Positions 7,259 to 15,022 of a DNA stretch of 40,350 nucleotides are shown here, piece by piece. This stretch comes from CALMKX01 sp044869955 (lineage in GTDB: Bacteria > Acidobacteriota > Thermoanaerobaculia > Multivoradales > SZUA-115): assembly GCA_044869955.1 (NCBI GenBank), contig JBIOYC010000053.1:1-40350 (forward strand), given 5' to 3'. Under the pieces are notes generated by a model. It was not told the DNA's origin, did no database searches, and saw nothing but the letters and a program-made list of their open reading frames with translations. Numbering within the stretch: position 1 is the first letter of the stretch; each line of letters begins with the position of its first letter. Position numbers and translations under genes: made by a program.

Positions 7259-8184
7259 AAATTCAGGTCGAACTCGCCGGTGTCGATCCACTCCGTCTTG
7301 AGCAGGGTCCAGAAGTCGCGGGCGTGACGGTCGAGGACATACTCGTAGGGCAACCAGCCGAAGCCCTTCTCGCCCCAGTTCTCGCTCCAGGAGTTCTGGA
7401 TCAGCAGTGCCCCCCTGGTCGCCTCGCCACCCTTGGCCCCGGCCGGGATCTCGATGGTGTCGTCGAAACCCACGCCGACCACCGCGTGGGTGGTGGCGAT
7501 GGCCTCACCGGGCCCCGGGGTCGAAAGCAGGCCGCCCTTCTTGGCCGTCTCGAGCGCGGACAGGTAGAGGTTGAAGCCGAAGGCGAGGGGGATTTGCGCG
7601 GCCAGGTGCAGCTTGATCAGACGCAGCAGGGGCCGAGGGTCCAGCTTGCCGGTGGGATCGTCCAGCCGGTAGTAGGACACCGCTCGATGCTCGTTGGCGA
7701 GGGCGTAGACGAAGGGGGAGGGCTCTGCGTCGAGCCGGCCGTCCTGGGCGTTGGGCTTCTTGTAGCTGCCCGCGTCGACGTAGGGCCAGTACTTCTCCGG
7801 CGGCACGCCCAACAGTCTCAGGGCGCCCATGGTCTGGCGGATGTGGACGCCGACGTTGCCGTCCTCCTGGAGGAAGTTCTTCGCCACCTTGTGCAGGAAG
7901 AGCCGAGAGGCGTCGAAAGGTCTGCCGTGGGCGCGCCGCTGGAAGTAGTCCACCAGCCCGGAGACCACGTGGGCCGAGCAGGTGTTGAAGCCCCCCTGGA
8001 AGCGCACCGGCGGGCAGAAGGCGCGTAGGTCGACGGTTGGCGGTAACCGCCGTCGACTGCGTAGATGTTGAGTGAGGTGAGTCCGCGCCAGCATGGGCGC
8101 GATGAGGTGATGGTCCGGAGTGCGATCCCGATGATCGGGTTGATCCGGGACCCAGCCCGTTCCGAACAGGAGGTTGGGCGCCAT
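7255..8184 (-). CDS. Papain-like C1 cysteine peptidase, cytoplasmic; possible RiPP maturation protease
   Basis: The product is 309 aa, ATG 8184 with GGGAGAG about 8 nt upstream. Papain-family active-site residues are in order: Q63 (oxyanion hole) and nucleophile C69 in FQGGFNTCSAHVV, H233 in TTHAVVGVGFDD, and N264 in LLIQNSWSENWGEKGFG. The N-terminus (FGTGWVPDQPDHRD) matches the short leader typical of bacterial C1A peptidases. There is no signal peptide, whereas many papain-like enzymes are secreted, so it probably acts in the cytoplasm. It is transcribed divergently from the borosin precursor and methyltransferases, sharing a 151-nt intergenic region. A leader-removing role is plausible from position only. 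The CGSCW block of classical papains is replaced here by FNTCSAH, so specificity cannot be read from it. Confidence 0.85.
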   Translation of the reverse strand: MAPNLLFGTGWVPDQPDHRDRTPDHHLIAPMLARTHLTQHLRSRRRLPPTVDLRAFCPPVRFQGGFNTCSAHVVSGLVDYFQRRAHGRPFDASRLFLHKVAKNFLQEDGNVGVHIRQTMGALRLLGVPPEKYWPYVDAGSYKKPNAQDGRLDAEPSPFVYALANEHRAVSYYRLDDPTGKLDPRPLLRLIKLHLAAQIPLAFGFNLYLSALETAKKGGLLSTPGPGEAIATTHAVVGVGFDDTIEIPAGAKGGEATRGALLIQNSWSENWGEKGFGWLPYEYVLDRHARDFWTLLKTEWIDTGEFDLNL

Positions 8185-8274
8185 GGGGTGTTCTCTCCCG
8201 CTGACCGAAGCCGTGTGATATCAGTAGGAACAGTAAACTCGGATGTCTAGTCCATTGTCGCCGAAAAAAGCCGG

Positions 8275-8304
8275 TTGACAACCAGAATCATAGCTCGCTA
8301 TTGT
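8275..8304 (+). promoter_or_regulatory. Sigma70-like promoter of the borosin operon
   Basis: A perfect TTGACA (8275-8280) is followed by 18 nt and TATTGT (8299-8304, 4/6 to TATAAT). It sits in an AT-rich patch and would give a leader of about 25 nt before the precursor ATG at 8336. Confidence 0.6.
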
Positions 8305-8335
8305 GCTGTCATTTCTTAAAAATCCGGGAGGTTCC

Positions 8336-8554
8336 ATGGCCAAGAAGGCTGCCACCAAGGCATCGGACTACCTGATCAAGCTCTCCAAGGACCCCAGCGC
8401 ACGCGCCGCCCACAAGCAGGATCCAGCGGCCGCGATGTCGTCTGCAGGTCTCTCCGCCTCGGCCAAGAAGGCCCTCTCCTCGGGCGACCCCGAGAAGATC
8501 CGCAAGCACCTGGGCGACGAGGCCCCTCCCGGCTGCATGATCCTGCTCATCTAG
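8336..8554 (+). CDS. Borosin-type RiPP precursor peptide (split system)
   Basis: The product is 72 aa. ATG 8336 has GGGAGG five bases upstream; the frame is open a little further up, but only this start has a Shine-Dalgarno. Residues about 10-59 (SDYLIKLSKDPSARAAHKQ to DPEKIRKHLG) form a small helical domain. It matches in length and pattern the borosin binding domain of split-borosin precursors such as SonA and the C-terminal clasp of fungal OphMA. Typical points are a hydrophobic helix, KxDPxAAM, GLS and SGDPEKI. Databases may label such proteins LigA-like. The last 12 residues, DEAPPGCMILLI, form the presumed core: Pro-Pro-Gly, one Cys, then hydrophobic residues of the kind that become backbone N-methylated. 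The gene lies 13 nt before an OphMA/SonM-like methyltransferase. The core boundary and methylated positions are inferred. Confidence 0.8.
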   Translation: MAKKAATKASDYLIKLSKDPSARAAHKQDPAAAMSSAGLSASAKKALSSGDPEKIRKHLGDEAPPGCMILLI

Positions 8555-8567
8555 AGGGCACCCACCC

Positions 8568-9344
8568 ATGGCCACAGGTTCCCTGGTGGTCGTCGGCACC
8601 GGATACATGGTGGCCGGCCAGACCACGGAGGAGGCGCTCGCCCACATCGAAGGGGCGGAGAAGCTCTTCTATCTCGTGCCCGAGCCGGTCACCTGCCGCT
8701 GGCTGGACGGCCTCAACCCGACGGCGGAATCCCTCTACGACGCCTACCAGGAGGGCCGGCCTCGCAACGAGTCCTATGCCGAGATGGTCGAGCGCATCCT
8801 CGCGCCCGTCCGCCAGGGTCGCCGGGTGTGCGTGGCCCTCTACGGTCACCCCGGGGTCTTCGTCGGCCCCTCGCACACGGCGATCGCCCGAGCGCGGGCG
8901 GAAGGTCACGAGGCTTTCATGCTGCCTGGGATCTCGGCGGAGGACTGCCTGGTGGCCGATCTCGGGGTGGACCCCGCCCAGGACGGCTGTCAGAGCTTCG
9001 AGGCCACCGATTTCCTGGTCCGCAAGCGCCGCTTCGATCCGCGCAGCTCGCTGATCCTCTGGCAGATCGGCGGCATCGGCGTGCGCACCTTCCACCGCTC
9101 CGAGCTGTGGAATCGCGAGGGCCTCGTGGTGCTGGCCGAGCGGTTGCTCGAGGACTATCCCCCCGACCACCCGGTCACCGTCTACGAGGCGGCCCAGCTG
9201 CCCGTGGTGGAGCCGAAGAAGGACCGGATCCCGCTCGCCGAGCTGCCCCGGGCGCGGGTGACCCTGATCTCGACCCTCTACGTGCCGCCGGTCGCCAAGG
9301 CCGAGGTCGATCCCGCGATGATGGCCCGGCTGGGGCTGGCCTAG
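8568..9344 (+). CDS. Borosin peptide backbone alpha-N-methyltransferase (OphMA/SonM-like)
   Basis: The product is 258 aa. The fold is the tetrapyrrole (corrin/porphyrin) methylase superfamily, but the details match the borosin branch, which transfers methyl from SAM to backbone amides of a precursor. Aligned by eye to OphMA with a constant offset of six, the catalytic residues are kept: Y57, Y60, R66 and Y70 match OphMA Y63, Y66, R72 and Y76, and Y92 matches Y98. Other hallmarks are VVVGTGY, LYGHPGVFVGPSH, LPGISAEDCLVADLGVDP and FEATDFLVRKR. OphMA carries its core at its own C-terminus. This protein ends soon after the methyltransferase domain (ARLGLA), so the substrate must come in trans from the 72-aa peptide upstream. 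It lies between the precursor and a degenerate paralogue in one operon. Confidence 0.88.
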   Translation: MATGSLVVVGTGYMVAGQTTEEALAHIEGAEKLFYLVPEPVTCRWLDGLNPTAESLYDAYQEGRPRNESYAEMVERILAPVRQGRRVCVALYGHPGVFVGPSHTAIARARAEGHEAFMLPGISAEDCLVADLGVDPAQDGCQSFEATDFLVRKRRFDPRSSLILWQIGGIGVRTFHRSELWNREGLVVLAERLLEDYPPDHPVTVYEAAQLPVVEPKKDRIPLAELPRARVTLISTLYVPPVAKAEVDPAMMARLGLA

Positions 9345-9349
9345 GCGCC

Positions 9350-10117
9350 GTGCCCAAGGAGAGCCGAGACCGGGTTTCACCTTCTCCGGCCTCCCTCACC
9401 CTCGTGGGCGTCGGCTACGGCATCGCCGCCCAGGTTACCGAGGAGGCCCGCGCAGCCCTGGTGCACGCCGAGCGCCTGCTCTACCTGGTCACCGACCCGG
9501 CCACCGCGGCCTACCTGCATCAGCTCAACCCGGCGGCCGAATCCCTGGCCGGCGAATACGGCGAGGGGGTCGACGGTCGGGCCGCGTCCGCCGCCATGGT
9601 CGAGCGTATTCTCTCGGCCGTGCGGGGGGGCGCCCACACCTGTGCCGCCTTCTCGGGGCATCCTTGCCTGTTCTGCGGCCCTACTCTGCCGGCCTACCAG
9701 GCGGCGCGGGCGGAGGGCTATCCGGCGCGCATCCTGCCCGGGATCTCCTGTGAGGACCTGCTTTGGGCCGAGCTGGGCGGCGAGGCCCTCGCCGAGCGCG
9801 GCCGCCTGCTCTACGAGGCGACCGACTTCCTGATCCGGCCCCGGGCTTTCGACCCCGCCTTGCCGCTGGTGCTGCTGCAAGTGGGGGTGATCGGGCTGCG
9901 TGGTTATCGGCGGGAGGTGGCGGCCCATCGTGAAGGAGTGGCGATCTTGACCGAGGTCCTGCTGGCGACCTATCCGCCCACCCATCCGGTGATCGTCTTC
10001 GAGGCCTCGCCCTGGCCCCTGGTGCCCTCGCGGGTCGAGCGTCTCGAGCTCGCTCGCCTGGCCGAGGCGGCGATCTCCGTCCAGTCGACCCTGTTGGTCC
10101 TGCCCTACCGCGGTTGA
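9350..10117 (+). CDS. Degenerate borosin methyltransferase paralogue
   Basis: The product is 255 aa from GTG 9350, five bases after the previous stop, so it is probably translationally coupled. It is clearly homologous to the preceding enzyme (SLTLVGVGYGIAAQ, LPGISCEDLLWAELGG, YEATDFLIRPR, LLQVGVIGL). Most borosin active-site residues are replaced. At the places of OphMA Y63, Y66, R72, Y76 and Y98 it has A67, Y70, G76, S80 and S102; only one tyrosine survives. YGHPGVF has become SGHPCLF. The frame is intact with no stop or frameshift, so it seems to be under selection. It may be a non-catalytic partner in a heterodimer, a core-binding scaffold, or a methyltransferase with changed chemistry. 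Its last 13 nt overlap the convergent kinase gene. Confidence 0.8.
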   Translation: MPKESRDRVSPSPASLTLVGVGYGIAAQVTEEARAALVHAERLLYLVTDPATAAYLHQLNPAAESLAGEYGEGVDGRAASAAMVERILSAVRGGAHTCAAFSGHPCLFCGPTLPAYQAARAEGYPARILPGISCEDLLWAELGGEALAERGRLLYEATDFLIRPRAFDPALPLVLLQVGVIGLRGYRREVAAHREGVAILTEVLLATYPPTHPVIVFEASPWPLVPSRVERLELARLAEAAISVQSTLLVLPYRG

Positions 10118-12528
10118 TCGAGGCCGATGCCCTGGGTGATCCGCTCGAAACGCGGGTCCGAGCGCAGGGGGTCCCAATCCGCCGCCACCGACGACCACAG
10201 CAGCATCGGCGAACGCCGCTCGTAGGCCTTCTCGAGCCAGGCCAGGGCGTCCTCGCGCCGGTCGAGGAAGTTGTAGAACCAGGCCACCAGCTCGGGCCGC
10301 GGCGTGTCCGTGGCGTCGACGGCTGCGAGCCCCTCGGCGATCGTCTCGAGCCCCGCCCGGTGGCCCCCCTGCCGCCAGGCCACTTCGGCGCGGTCGGCGA
10401 TGTCCTTGCTGCCGATCAGCGCCAGGTACTGCGCGAAGCTCTGGAAGGCCTCGTCGTACTTTCCTTCCCGCTGCTGCAGCCAGCCGCGGTAGAGGTAGGG
10501 GGCAGGGAAGTTGGGGTGGGTCTCCAGGGTCTTGTCGATCTGCCGGCTGGCGTCGTCGTAGCGCCGTGCGAGGTAGAAGTGCGCGCCGAGGTTGGTGTTG
10601 ATCATCGGCGAAAGAGGGTCGAGCCGCAGCGCCTCGCGCAGCTGCTTCTCGGCTTCGTCGAAACGGCCGGCGCCGGCCAGCCGCGCCCAGTACCAATGAT
10701 GGGCCGTGGCATAGCTGGGGTCGAGCTCGATGGCGCGCTTGAGCTCACGCTCCGCCGCCTCCCAGTCCCAGTCGGCGTAGAGGTGCACGAAGCCCATCGA
10801 GGCGTGGGCCTCGGCGAGGCTGGGGTCCAGCTCGAGGGCCCGTTGGGCCGCGAGCTTGGCACGCGGGTAGCTCTCGCTCGGGCTGTCGTGGGCATAGCCG
10901 AGGAGGGCGTAGCTGTCGGCGAGGCCCGAGTAAGCCGGCGCGTAGGTGGGGTCGAAGGAGAGCGCGGCGTTGAAGTGGCCGACGGCCTTCTTCAGGGCCT
11001 CCGGATGGCGCTGGTTCCAGTAGAACCGGCCGCGAAGATACTCCTCGAACCCCTGGGGATGGACCTTGCGATCGGTGGGCAAGCGCGAGATCTCCTCTTG
11101 GGTGAGCTGGACCCGGATCTCTTTGGCGATGGCCTGCGCCAGCTCGCTCTGCAGGCCGAGGATGTCGGCGAGATCCCGCTCATAGGTCTCGGTCCAGAGA
11201 TGCTCCTCGGGCTCGGGCTGGATCAGCTCGGTGGTGATGCGCACCCGCTGTCCGGCGCGCTGCACCGAGCCGGAGACCACCATCTCGACCCCCAGCTCCT
11301 GGGCGATCTCGGGCAGGGAGAGCTTCGAGCCCTTGAAGCGCATCACCGACTGGCGTGAGATCACCCGCAGTCCGCCGATCCTCGCCAGGGCCGCAATCAG
11401 GCTGTCGGTCATGCCGTCGACGAAGTACTCGGCCTCGCCGGTGAAGTTGCCGAGGGGCAGCACGGCGATCGACGGCTTGTCCGGCCGGGAGCCGCCGGCA
11501 TTCGACCACGGCCAGGCCACGACCAAGACCGCCACGCCGACGGTCGCCACCAGGCCCGCGGCCCCCATCAGCAGTCGGCGCCGAGTCGGCGGGGCCGGAG
11601 CCGTGGCGTGGGTGGAGCGGGTGGGGCGAGTCACCGTCGGAGACGGGGCGACCATCTCCTGCTCCACACGCTTCAAGTCGGCGACCAGCTCGGCGGCCGA
11701 GGCGTAGCGGTCCACCGGCTCTTTGGCCAGGCAGCGGTCGAGGATCTCGTTCAAGGGCGGCGGCGCCTCGCGCTTCAAGTCGAGCAGGGGCGAGGGCACG
11801 TCGCGCAGGATCGACGAGATGACCTGGGCCGAGTTGTCGCCGGCGAAGGGCCGGCGGCCGGTGAGCATCTCGTAGAAGATGATGCCCAGCGAGAAGAGGT
11901 CCGAGCGGTGGTCGACCGGCTTGCCCTGCACCTGCTCAGGGGACATGTAGCGCGGCGTGCCGAGGATCACCCCCTCGCGGGTGAGGGAAGGCTCCCAGGG
12001 GCCGTCGATGACCGTGCGATCGTCCGGCACCCGCAGCTTGCCGACGCCGAAATCGAGCACCTTCACCCGGCCGTCGCGGCCGAGCATGATGTTGCTCGGC
12101 TTGAGGTCGCGGTGGATCACTCCCTGTGCATGGGCCGCGCCGAGGGCGTCGGCGAGGGGGATGGCGACGCGGAAGAACTCCGCCAGGGGGAAGCCCTCGG
12201 CCGGCATCGCTTCGCCGAGGGTCTGCCCGTCCACGAACTCCATGGTGAGGAAGCGGTTGCCCTCGGCTTCCTCGATCGAGTAGAGGGTGACGATCGAAGG
12301 GTGGTTGAGGGCCGCGATCAGCTTCGCTTCCATCTCGAAGCGCGCCAGCCGCTCGGGGGCCTGGGCCATCGAGGTCGGCAGGACCTTCAGGGCGACGCGC
12401 CGGCGCAGGCGGGTGTCCTCGGCGAGGTAGACCTCCCCCATGCCACCTCCCCCCGCCCAGGCGAGGATGCGGTAGTGGCCGAGGACACGGCCGATGAAGG
12501 AGTCGTCTGCGTTACCGTTCGACGGCAC
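10105..12528 (-). CDS. Membrane Ser/Thr protein kinase with TolB-like domain and TPR repeats
   Basis: The product is 807 aa from GTG 12528, with no clear Shine-Dalgarno. Residues about 15-290 are a Hanks-type kinase: glycine loop AGGGGMGEVYLAED, VALKVLP, catalytic loop HRDLKPSNIM, DFGVGKL and GTPRYMSPEQ. A Thr/Pro-rich linker leads to one membrane segment (about 318-342, LLMGAAGLVATVGVAVLVV). An extracytoplasmic part follows: a TolB N-terminal-like domain (KPSIAVLPLGNFTG to IRVQLT, about 352-475), then TPR repeats to the end (about 500-795). This architecture is common in Acidobacteriota. Substrates are unknown; FHA-domain proteins are candidate readers. Its 3' end overlaps the degenerate borosin methyltransferase by 13 nt, tail to tail. 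It lies 96 nt downstream of coaE. Confidence 0.9.
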   Translation of the reverse strand: MPSNGNADDSFIGRVLGHYRILAWAGGGGMGEVYLAEDTRLRRRVALKVLPTSMAQAPERLARFEMEAKLIAALNHPSIVTLYSIEEAEGNRFLTMEFVDGQTLGEAMPAEGFPLAEFFRVAIPLADALGAAHAQGVIHRDLKPSNIMLGRDGRVKVLDFGVGKLRVPDDRTVIDGPWEPSLTREGVILGTPRYMSPEQVQGKPVDHRSDLFSLGIIFYEMLTGRRPFAGDNSAQVISSILRDVPSPLLDLKREAPPPLNEILDRCLAKEPVDRYASAAELVADLKRVEQEMVAPSPTVTRPTRSTHATAPAPPTRRRLLMGAAGLVATVGVAVLVVAWPWSNAGGSRPDKPSIAVLPLGNFTGEAEYFVDGMTDSLIAALARIGGLRVISRQSVMRFKGSKLSLPEIAQELGVEMVVSGSVQRAGQRVRITTELIQPEPEEHLWTETYERDLADILGLQSELAQAIAKEIRVQLTQEEISRLPTDRKVHPQGFEEYLRGRFYWNQRHPEALKKAVGHFNAALSFDPTYAPAYSGLADSYALLGYAHDSPSESYPRAKLAAQRALELDPSLAEAHASMGFVHLYADWDWEAAERELKRAIELDPSYATAHHWYWARLAGAGRFDEAEKQLREALRLDPLSPMINTNLGAHFYLARRYDDASRQIDKTLETHPNFPAPYLYRGWLQQREGKYDEAFQSFAQYLALIGSKDIADRAEVAWRQGGHRAGLETIAEGLAAVDATDTPRPELVAWFYNFLDRREDALAWLEKAYERRSPMLLWSSVAADWDPLRSDPRFERITQGIGLDQPR

Positions 12529-12624
12529 GGAGGTCGGGATCCCCTGGATGCGAGCGATCGCGTCGCTCTGGGACGTGGTGACCCAGCATGCTAGCCGAGC
12601 CGGGCCGCCAAAAGAAGGGGCTGG

Positions 12625-13218
12625 CTAGCTTTGGGCGGTCCGCTCGACGCGGGCGATGAGCTCCCGGACCTGCCGCTCGAGGCTCGGGAGGTCGCCGCCG
12701 TTGTCGATGACCAGGTCGGCGGTGGCCCGGCGCTCGCTTCCCTCCCCCTGGGCGGCCAGGCGGGCCTGGGCGTCGGCCCGGGCCAGCCCTCGCTCCACGG
12801 CCCGAGCGAGCCGCAGCTCCGGGGGCGCCTCGACGGTGACCACCAGGTCGAAGTCGGGAGCGTAGCCGGCCTCGACCAGCAGGGTCGCCTCGAGCACGAT
12901 GGGGCGTTCGGCTGCGCCGGCGAGGGCGGCAAATCGTCGCCGCACCAGGGGATGGACCAGCCCTTCCAGGCGCCTGCGGGCCGCCTCGTCGGTGAAGACC
13001 CTGCGGGCGAGGCGGGGGCGGTCGACGGCATTCCGGGCGTCCAGGTACTCGGCGCCGAAGAGCTCAGCCACGCCCTCCGCACCGGCTTCGCCCGGCTCGT
13101 ACAGCTCGGCGACCAGCCGGTCGGCGTCGACGACCTCGAACCCCGCCTCGGCCAGCAAGCGGGCGACGGTCGACTTGCCGCCGGCGAGCCCACCGGTGAG
13201 GCCGATGCGGTAGGCCAC
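12625..13218 (-). CDS. coaE: Dephospho-CoA kinase
   Basis: The product is 197 aa from GTG 13218. It phosphorylates the 3'-hydroxyl of dephospho-CoA with ATP, the last step of coenzyme A synthesis. The P-loop is RIGLTGGLAGGKSTVARLL at the N-terminus, followed by VVDADRLVAELYEPG and the lid region VFTDEAARRRLEGLVHPLVRRR, all typical of CoaE. The length is normal (about 200 aa). It begins five bases after the folD stop, so it belongs to the ubiE-folD-coaE operon. It has no strong Shine-Dalgarno and probably relies on coupling. An imperfect inverted repeat GCTAGCC/GGCTAGC (12590-12629) surrounds its stop codon. Confidence 0.93.
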   Translation of the reverse strand: MAYRIGLTGGLAGGKSTVARLLAEAGFEVVDADRLVAELYEPGEAGAEGVAELFGAEYLDARNAVDRPRLARRVFTDEAARRRLEGLVHPLVRRRFAALAGAAERPIVLEATLLVEAGYAPDFDLVVTVEAPPELRLARAVERGLARADAQARLAAQGEGSERRATADLVIDNGGDLPSLERQVRELIARVERTAQS

Positions 13219-13223
13219 GCTCG

Positions 13224-14147
13224 TCAGGCCGCGGCGCGCCGCCGCTCGGCCGCCTTCAAGGTATTGGAGAGCAGGGTCGCGACGGTCAGGGGGCCGACGC
13301 CGCCCGGCACCGGCGTGATCGCCTTGGCGATCGGTGCCACCCGGTGATAGTCGACGTCCCCGGCCAGGGTGTAGCCCCGCTTCTCCCAGCCGGCGAGGCG
13401 GCCGGTGTCACCCGGGTAGAGCCGCTCGATCTCCCCGCGATCGGCGAGGCGGCTGACCCCGACGTCGATCACCACCGCTCCGGGCCTGACGTGGTCCGGG
13501 CCGATGGCACCGGCGCGGCCGAGCGCGGCCACCAGGATGTCGGCTCGCCGGCAGACGGCCGGCAGGTCGCGGGTGCGCGAGTGGCAGAGGGTGACCGTGG
13601 CGTGCTCGGCCAGCAGCAGGGCCGCCATCGGCTTGCCCACGATGTTGCTGCGGCCGACGATCACCGCTTCCTGCCCGGCGATCGGGACGTCGTAGCGCTT
13701 GAGCAGCTCGATGACCCCGGTGGGCGTGGCGGGGGTCAGCGCGTCCTCGCCCAGCCACAGCCGGCCGACGTTGACGGCATGGAAGCCGTCGACGTCCTTG
13801 TCCGGGTCGATGCGCGCGAGGAGGTCGCGCTCCGGCAGCCCCTTGGGCAGAGGCAGCTGCACCAGGAAGCCGTCGATGGCCGGGTCGGCGTTGAGCTCGT
13901 CGATCGCCGCGGCGACCTCTTCGGCCGAGGCGGACGACGGCAAGGTGATGCCTCGACCGTAGAAGCCGGCCTCCTCGCAGGCCTTGACCTTGCTGCCGAC
14001 GTAGACCTTCGAGGCCGGGTCGTCGCCCACCAGCACCACGGCCAGGCCCGGCCGCGGCAGCCCCGCCTCCTTGAGGCGGGCCGCTGCCAGAGCGACCTCG
14101 GCGCGGATCTCGGCCGCGATCTTCACTCCATCGAGGACGATGCTCAT
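13224..14147 (-). CDS. folD: Bifunctional methylenetetrahydrofolate dehydrogenase/cyclohydrolase
   Basis: The product is 307 aa. It interconverts 5,10-methylene-, methenyl- and 10-formyl-tetrahydrofolate using NADP, supplying formyl groups for purine synthesis. The catalytic region is DDPASKVYVGSKVKACEEAG, with the active-site Lys in the KVKAC segment. Other signatures are GFLVQLPLPKGL, DKDVDGFHAVNVG, TPATPTGVIELL, the Rossmann motif GRSNIVGKP and the C-terminal ITPVPGGVGPLTVATLLSNT. The ATG at 14147 overlaps the ubiE stop in an ATGA configuration. An open frame continues upstream over ubiE, but this start gives the family N-terminus (MSIVLDGVKIAAEI). Confidence 0.95.
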   Translation of the reverse strand: MSIVLDGVKIAAEIRAEVALAAARLKEAGLPRPGLAVVLVGDDPASKVYVGSKVKACEEAGFYGRGITLPSSASAEEVAAAIDELNADPAIDGFLVQLPLPKGLPERDLLARIDPDKDVDGFHAVNVGRLWLGEDALTPATPTGVIELLKRYDVPIAGQEAVIVGRSNIVGKPMAALLLAEHATVTLCHSRTRDLPAVCRRADILVAALGRAGAIGPDHVRPGAVVIDVGVSRLADRGEIERLYPGDTGRLAGWEKRGYTLAGDVDYHRVAPIAKAITPVPGGVGPLTVATLLSNTLKAAERRRAAA

Positions 14148-14857
14148 CCTTCTCGCTCTCCTTTGCGCGCTGAGTAGAGGCAGACCGTTCCCAGGGTCAG
14201 CTCCTCGAAGCGGCCCTCGCCGAGCCCCGCCGCCGCGAGGCGGGCGGTGAAGCTCTCGCGCTGGGGGAACTCCGCCACCGAGGCCGGCAGGTACTGGTAG
14301 GCCGAGGCCCGGGGGGACAGCAGCCGGCCGACCGCGGGCAGGATCCGCCGGAAATAGAAGAGGTAGGGGCCGCGCACCAGGGGAGAGCGGGGCAGGGCGA
14401 ACTCGAGGACCACCAGCCGCCCGCCCGGCACCAGCACCCGCGTCAGCTCGGCCAGGGCGCGGTCGAGGTCGGCGACGTTGCGCAATCCGAAGGAGACCGT
14501 GGCGCCGTCGAAGGTGCGGCTCGGGAAGGGCAACCGGAGGGCGTCGGCGGTGGCGAGCGCCGGAGGCGGGGCGAGGCCCTCGGTCTTGCCCCGCGCCAGG
14601 GCGACCATGGGCAGGCAGAAGTCTGCGGCCACCACGCGGGCCCCCGAGCGGGCGATCGACACCGCCTGGTCGCCGGTGCCGCAGCAGAGGTCGAGGACCC
14701 TCTGGCCCCGGCCGGCCCCCAGCCGGCGGGTCGCCAGCCGCCGCCACCAGACGTCCAGCCAGCCCGAGAGCACGCGGTTGAGCAGGTCGTAGCGGGGTGC
14801 CACGCCGGCGAACATGTCGCGGATCCGGGCGCCGCTCTTGTCGAGGTCCACGGTCAC
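14144..14857 (-). CDS. ubiE: Demethylmenaquinone/ubiquinone C-methyltransferase
   Basis: The product is 237 aa from GTG 14857 (GTG 14851 is an alternative). It methylates the quinone ring from SAM in the last step of menaquinone synthesis (MenG) or a middle step of ubiquinone synthesis. Hallmarks are RIRDMFAGVAPRYDLLNRVLS, motif I RVLDLCCGTGD, VVAADFCLPMVALAR, the family signature VSFGLRNVADLDRAL, and LVPGGRLVVLEFALPRS. The C-terminal YQYLPASVAEFPQRESF is also typical. The quinone type cannot be decided from sequence; menaquinone is likelier in this kind of organism. The stop overlaps folD by 4 nt. A very long antisense frame runs upstream over the ribosomal genes but is not part of this gene. 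Confidence 0.92.
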   Translation of the reverse strand: MTVDLDKSGARIRDMFAGVAPRYDLLNRVLSGWLDVWWRRLATRRLGAGRGQRVLDLCCGTGDQAVSIARSGARVVAADFCLPMVALARGKTEGLAPPPALATADALRLPFPSRTFDGATVSFGLRNVADLDRALAELTRVLVPGGRLVVLEFALPRSPLVRGPYLFYFRRILPAVGRLLSPRASAYQYLPASVAEFPQRESFTARLAAAGLGEGRFEELTLGTVCLYSARKGEREG

Positions 14858-14879
14858 GGCGGGTGAGTCTACCGCGGCC

Positions 14880-14908
14880 TTGACAAGCCCCAGCCACCCG
14901 TCTAGGAT
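14880..14908 (+). promoter_or_regulatory. Promoter of the rplM-rpsI operon
   Basis: A perfect TTGACA (14880-14885) is followed by 17 nt and TAGGAT (14903-14908, 4/6). It lies between divergent ubiE and rplM. The resulting leader of about 105 nt contains the palindrome GCCGGGCCCGGC (14962-14973). Autoregulation through the leader is possible, as known for ribosomal operons, but is not shown here. Confidence 0.65.
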
Positions 14909-15022
14909 CTGGACCCTTCGCGCTGCGGAGGGCGGCCCTGCTGTGGTTTGCGGGCGGGGGTGCCGGGCCCGGCGATCTCCTCGGAGAGCAACTCCAGGTG
15001 AAGTGAGGTCGGAGGAGGACGG

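Noticed and set aside
8336..8554. LigA subunit of an aromatic-ring dioxygenase
   Set aside because: The helical domain may hit that profile, but there is no LigB partner, and the hydrophobic tail and methyltransferase neighbour point to a RiPP precursor.
8568..10117. Cobalamin or siroheme methylases (CobA/CbiF-like)
   Set aside because: The fold is shared, but the borosin-specific YGHPGVFVGPSH and ISAEDCLVADLGVDP blocks, the Y/Y/R/Y residues and the adjacent precursor fit alpha-N-methyltransferases. No other corrin genes are nearby.
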